Assembly (NCBI RefSeq): GCF_007992835.1
Contig: NZ_BKBA01000003.1
Span: forward strand, 744,001 to 808,000
Length of the DNA stretch: 64,000 nucleotides
Direction of reading: 5' to 3'
Source: Knoellia locipacati
Lineage (GTDB): Bacteria; Actinomycetota; Actinomycetes; Actinomycetales; Dermatophilaceae
Positions 63,763-64,000 of the stretch are shown here, in pieces. The notes below the pieces were generated by a model, which made no database searches, had not been told where the DNA came from, and saw only the letters and a list, made by a program, of their open reading frames with translations. The position numbers and the translations under genes are program-made. Each line of letters begins with the position of its first letter. Positions within the stretch are counted from its first letter, which is position 1.

Positions 63763-63768
63763 ACCGTA
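63763..63768 (-). promoter_or_regulatory. -10 element, leaderless start of fumC
   Basis: TACGGT on the minus strand is followed by 6 nt and the ATG at 63756. Confidence 0.5.
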
Positions 63769-63773
63769 GGCAC

Positions 63774-63806
63774 CACAATGGCGGAATGACAGAGGACCCC
63801 CGATGA
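63774..63806 (+). promoter_or_regulatory. Leaderless six-codon upstream ORF, coupled to the HAD gene
   Basis: CACAAT (63774-63779) is followed by 6 nt and an ATG at 63786. That frame encodes only MTEDPR and stops at 63804-63806. The stop overlaps the HAD ATG (ATGA at 63803). An AGAGGA inside the mini-ORF could serve as the ribosome-binding site of the HAD gene. Confidence 0.4.
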
Positions 63807-64000
63807 GCGAGCACCAGCCGATCGAGACGTGGCTGACCGACATGGACGGCGTCCTCGTCCACGAGGAGCACGCCATCCCCGGCGCCACCGAGTTCATCGA
63901 GGCGCTCAAGTCCGCCGGCCGCCCCTTCCTCGTGCTCACCAACAACTCGATCTACACCGCACGCGACCTGCGGGCCCGCCTGCTCGCCAGCGGCATCGAC
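63803..64000 (+). CDS. HAD-IIA family phosphatase, NagD-like (3' end cut off)
   Basis: Sixty-six residues are visible. HAD motif I is [13 protein letters not shown], with nucleophile Asp13 or its neighbour in the DxDGVL pattern. Motif II is [22 protein letters not shown] is the family spacer. These mark the NagD/4-nitrophenylphosphatase-type HAD-IIA group, which dephosphorylates sugar phosphates or nucleotides. Divergent from fumC, with a possible upstream ORF. The rest of the gene is beyond the window. Confidence 0.85.
   Translation, partial: MSEHQPIETWLTDMDGVLVHEEHAIPGATEFIEALKSAGRPFLVLTNNSIYTARDLRARLLASGID

Overview
The window is 64 kb of very GC-rich, densely packed bacterial chromosome. 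GC content, heavy GTG start usage, frequent ATGA/GTGA gene overlaps, many apparently leaderless genes and typical families (SorC regulator with polyol ABC transporter, kdpFABCDE, ABC-F ATPase, DUF222/HNH protein, ECF41 sigma factor, EspC-like type VII domain, glutamine-dependent NadE) point to an actinomycete. I infer Micrococcales, perhaps Intrasporangiaceae; the genus is not provable from sequence reading alone. I see no rRNA, tRNA, CRISPR array, prophage or insertion sequence, and no gene-free stretch over about 300 bases.

Layout. 1-6738: a SorC-type regulator (cut by the window edge) diverges from a polyol operon (binding lipoprotein, two permeases, mannitol-dehydrogenase-family enzyme, zinc polyol dehydrogenase), with paired operators between them. 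6704-14260: kdpFABCDE on the minus strand, with four to five helically phased TGAC repeats upstream that are shared with a divergent zinc dehydrogenase (14364). 15418-20420: an EspC-like/beta-propeller protein, xylulokinase and an ABC-F ATPase. 20407-23367: a JmjC-type oxygenase coupled to a small acidic repeat protein, then glgC. 23438-27554: a saccharopine-dehydrogenase-like reductase, a YhhN membrane protein, a GNAT enzyme, a YCII protein, a YjbR protein and a methyltransferase. 27547-32140: SDR, histidine phosphatase, APH-like kinase, SDR and acyl-CoA dehydrogenase, a set resembling 4-hydroxy-acid (lva / ACAD10-11) catabolism. 32208-38955: DUF222/HNH protein, molybdopterin oxidoreductase, enoyl-CoA hydratase, MFS exporter, quinone oxidoreductase. 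38971-42806: DUF4185-like lipoprotein and YhgE/Pip membrane protein under a divergent TetR regulator with two perfect operators. 42781-49378: Y-family polymerase, NadE, ECF41 sigma factor with its carboxymuconolactone-decarboxylase-like partner and a matching ECF41 promoter, and an ABC exporter. 49560-54183: secreted endonuclease, a three-gene envelope cluster of unknown function, and a carboxylate-amine-ligase-like protein. 54193-64000: GNAT, DUF952, a LysR regulator with a divergent 57-codon gene, SGNH hydrolase, thioredoxin, class III aminotransferase, GH13 glucan enzyme, hemerythrin protein, DUF5990, fumC and the start of a HAD phosphatase.

The most unusual signal is not a gene. An octamer, GTATGCCG / CGGCATAC, occurs by my reading about 53 times, on both strands in near-equal numbers and in every reading frame, and it forces rare codons (TAT, GCA, ATA, CAT, GGT). 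It resembles HIP1 or DNA-uptake words. A second pervasive pattern is a TANNNT-like -10 element placed exactly 6-7 nt before the start codon of about 20 genes, which predicts leaderless mRNAs and fixes several starts.
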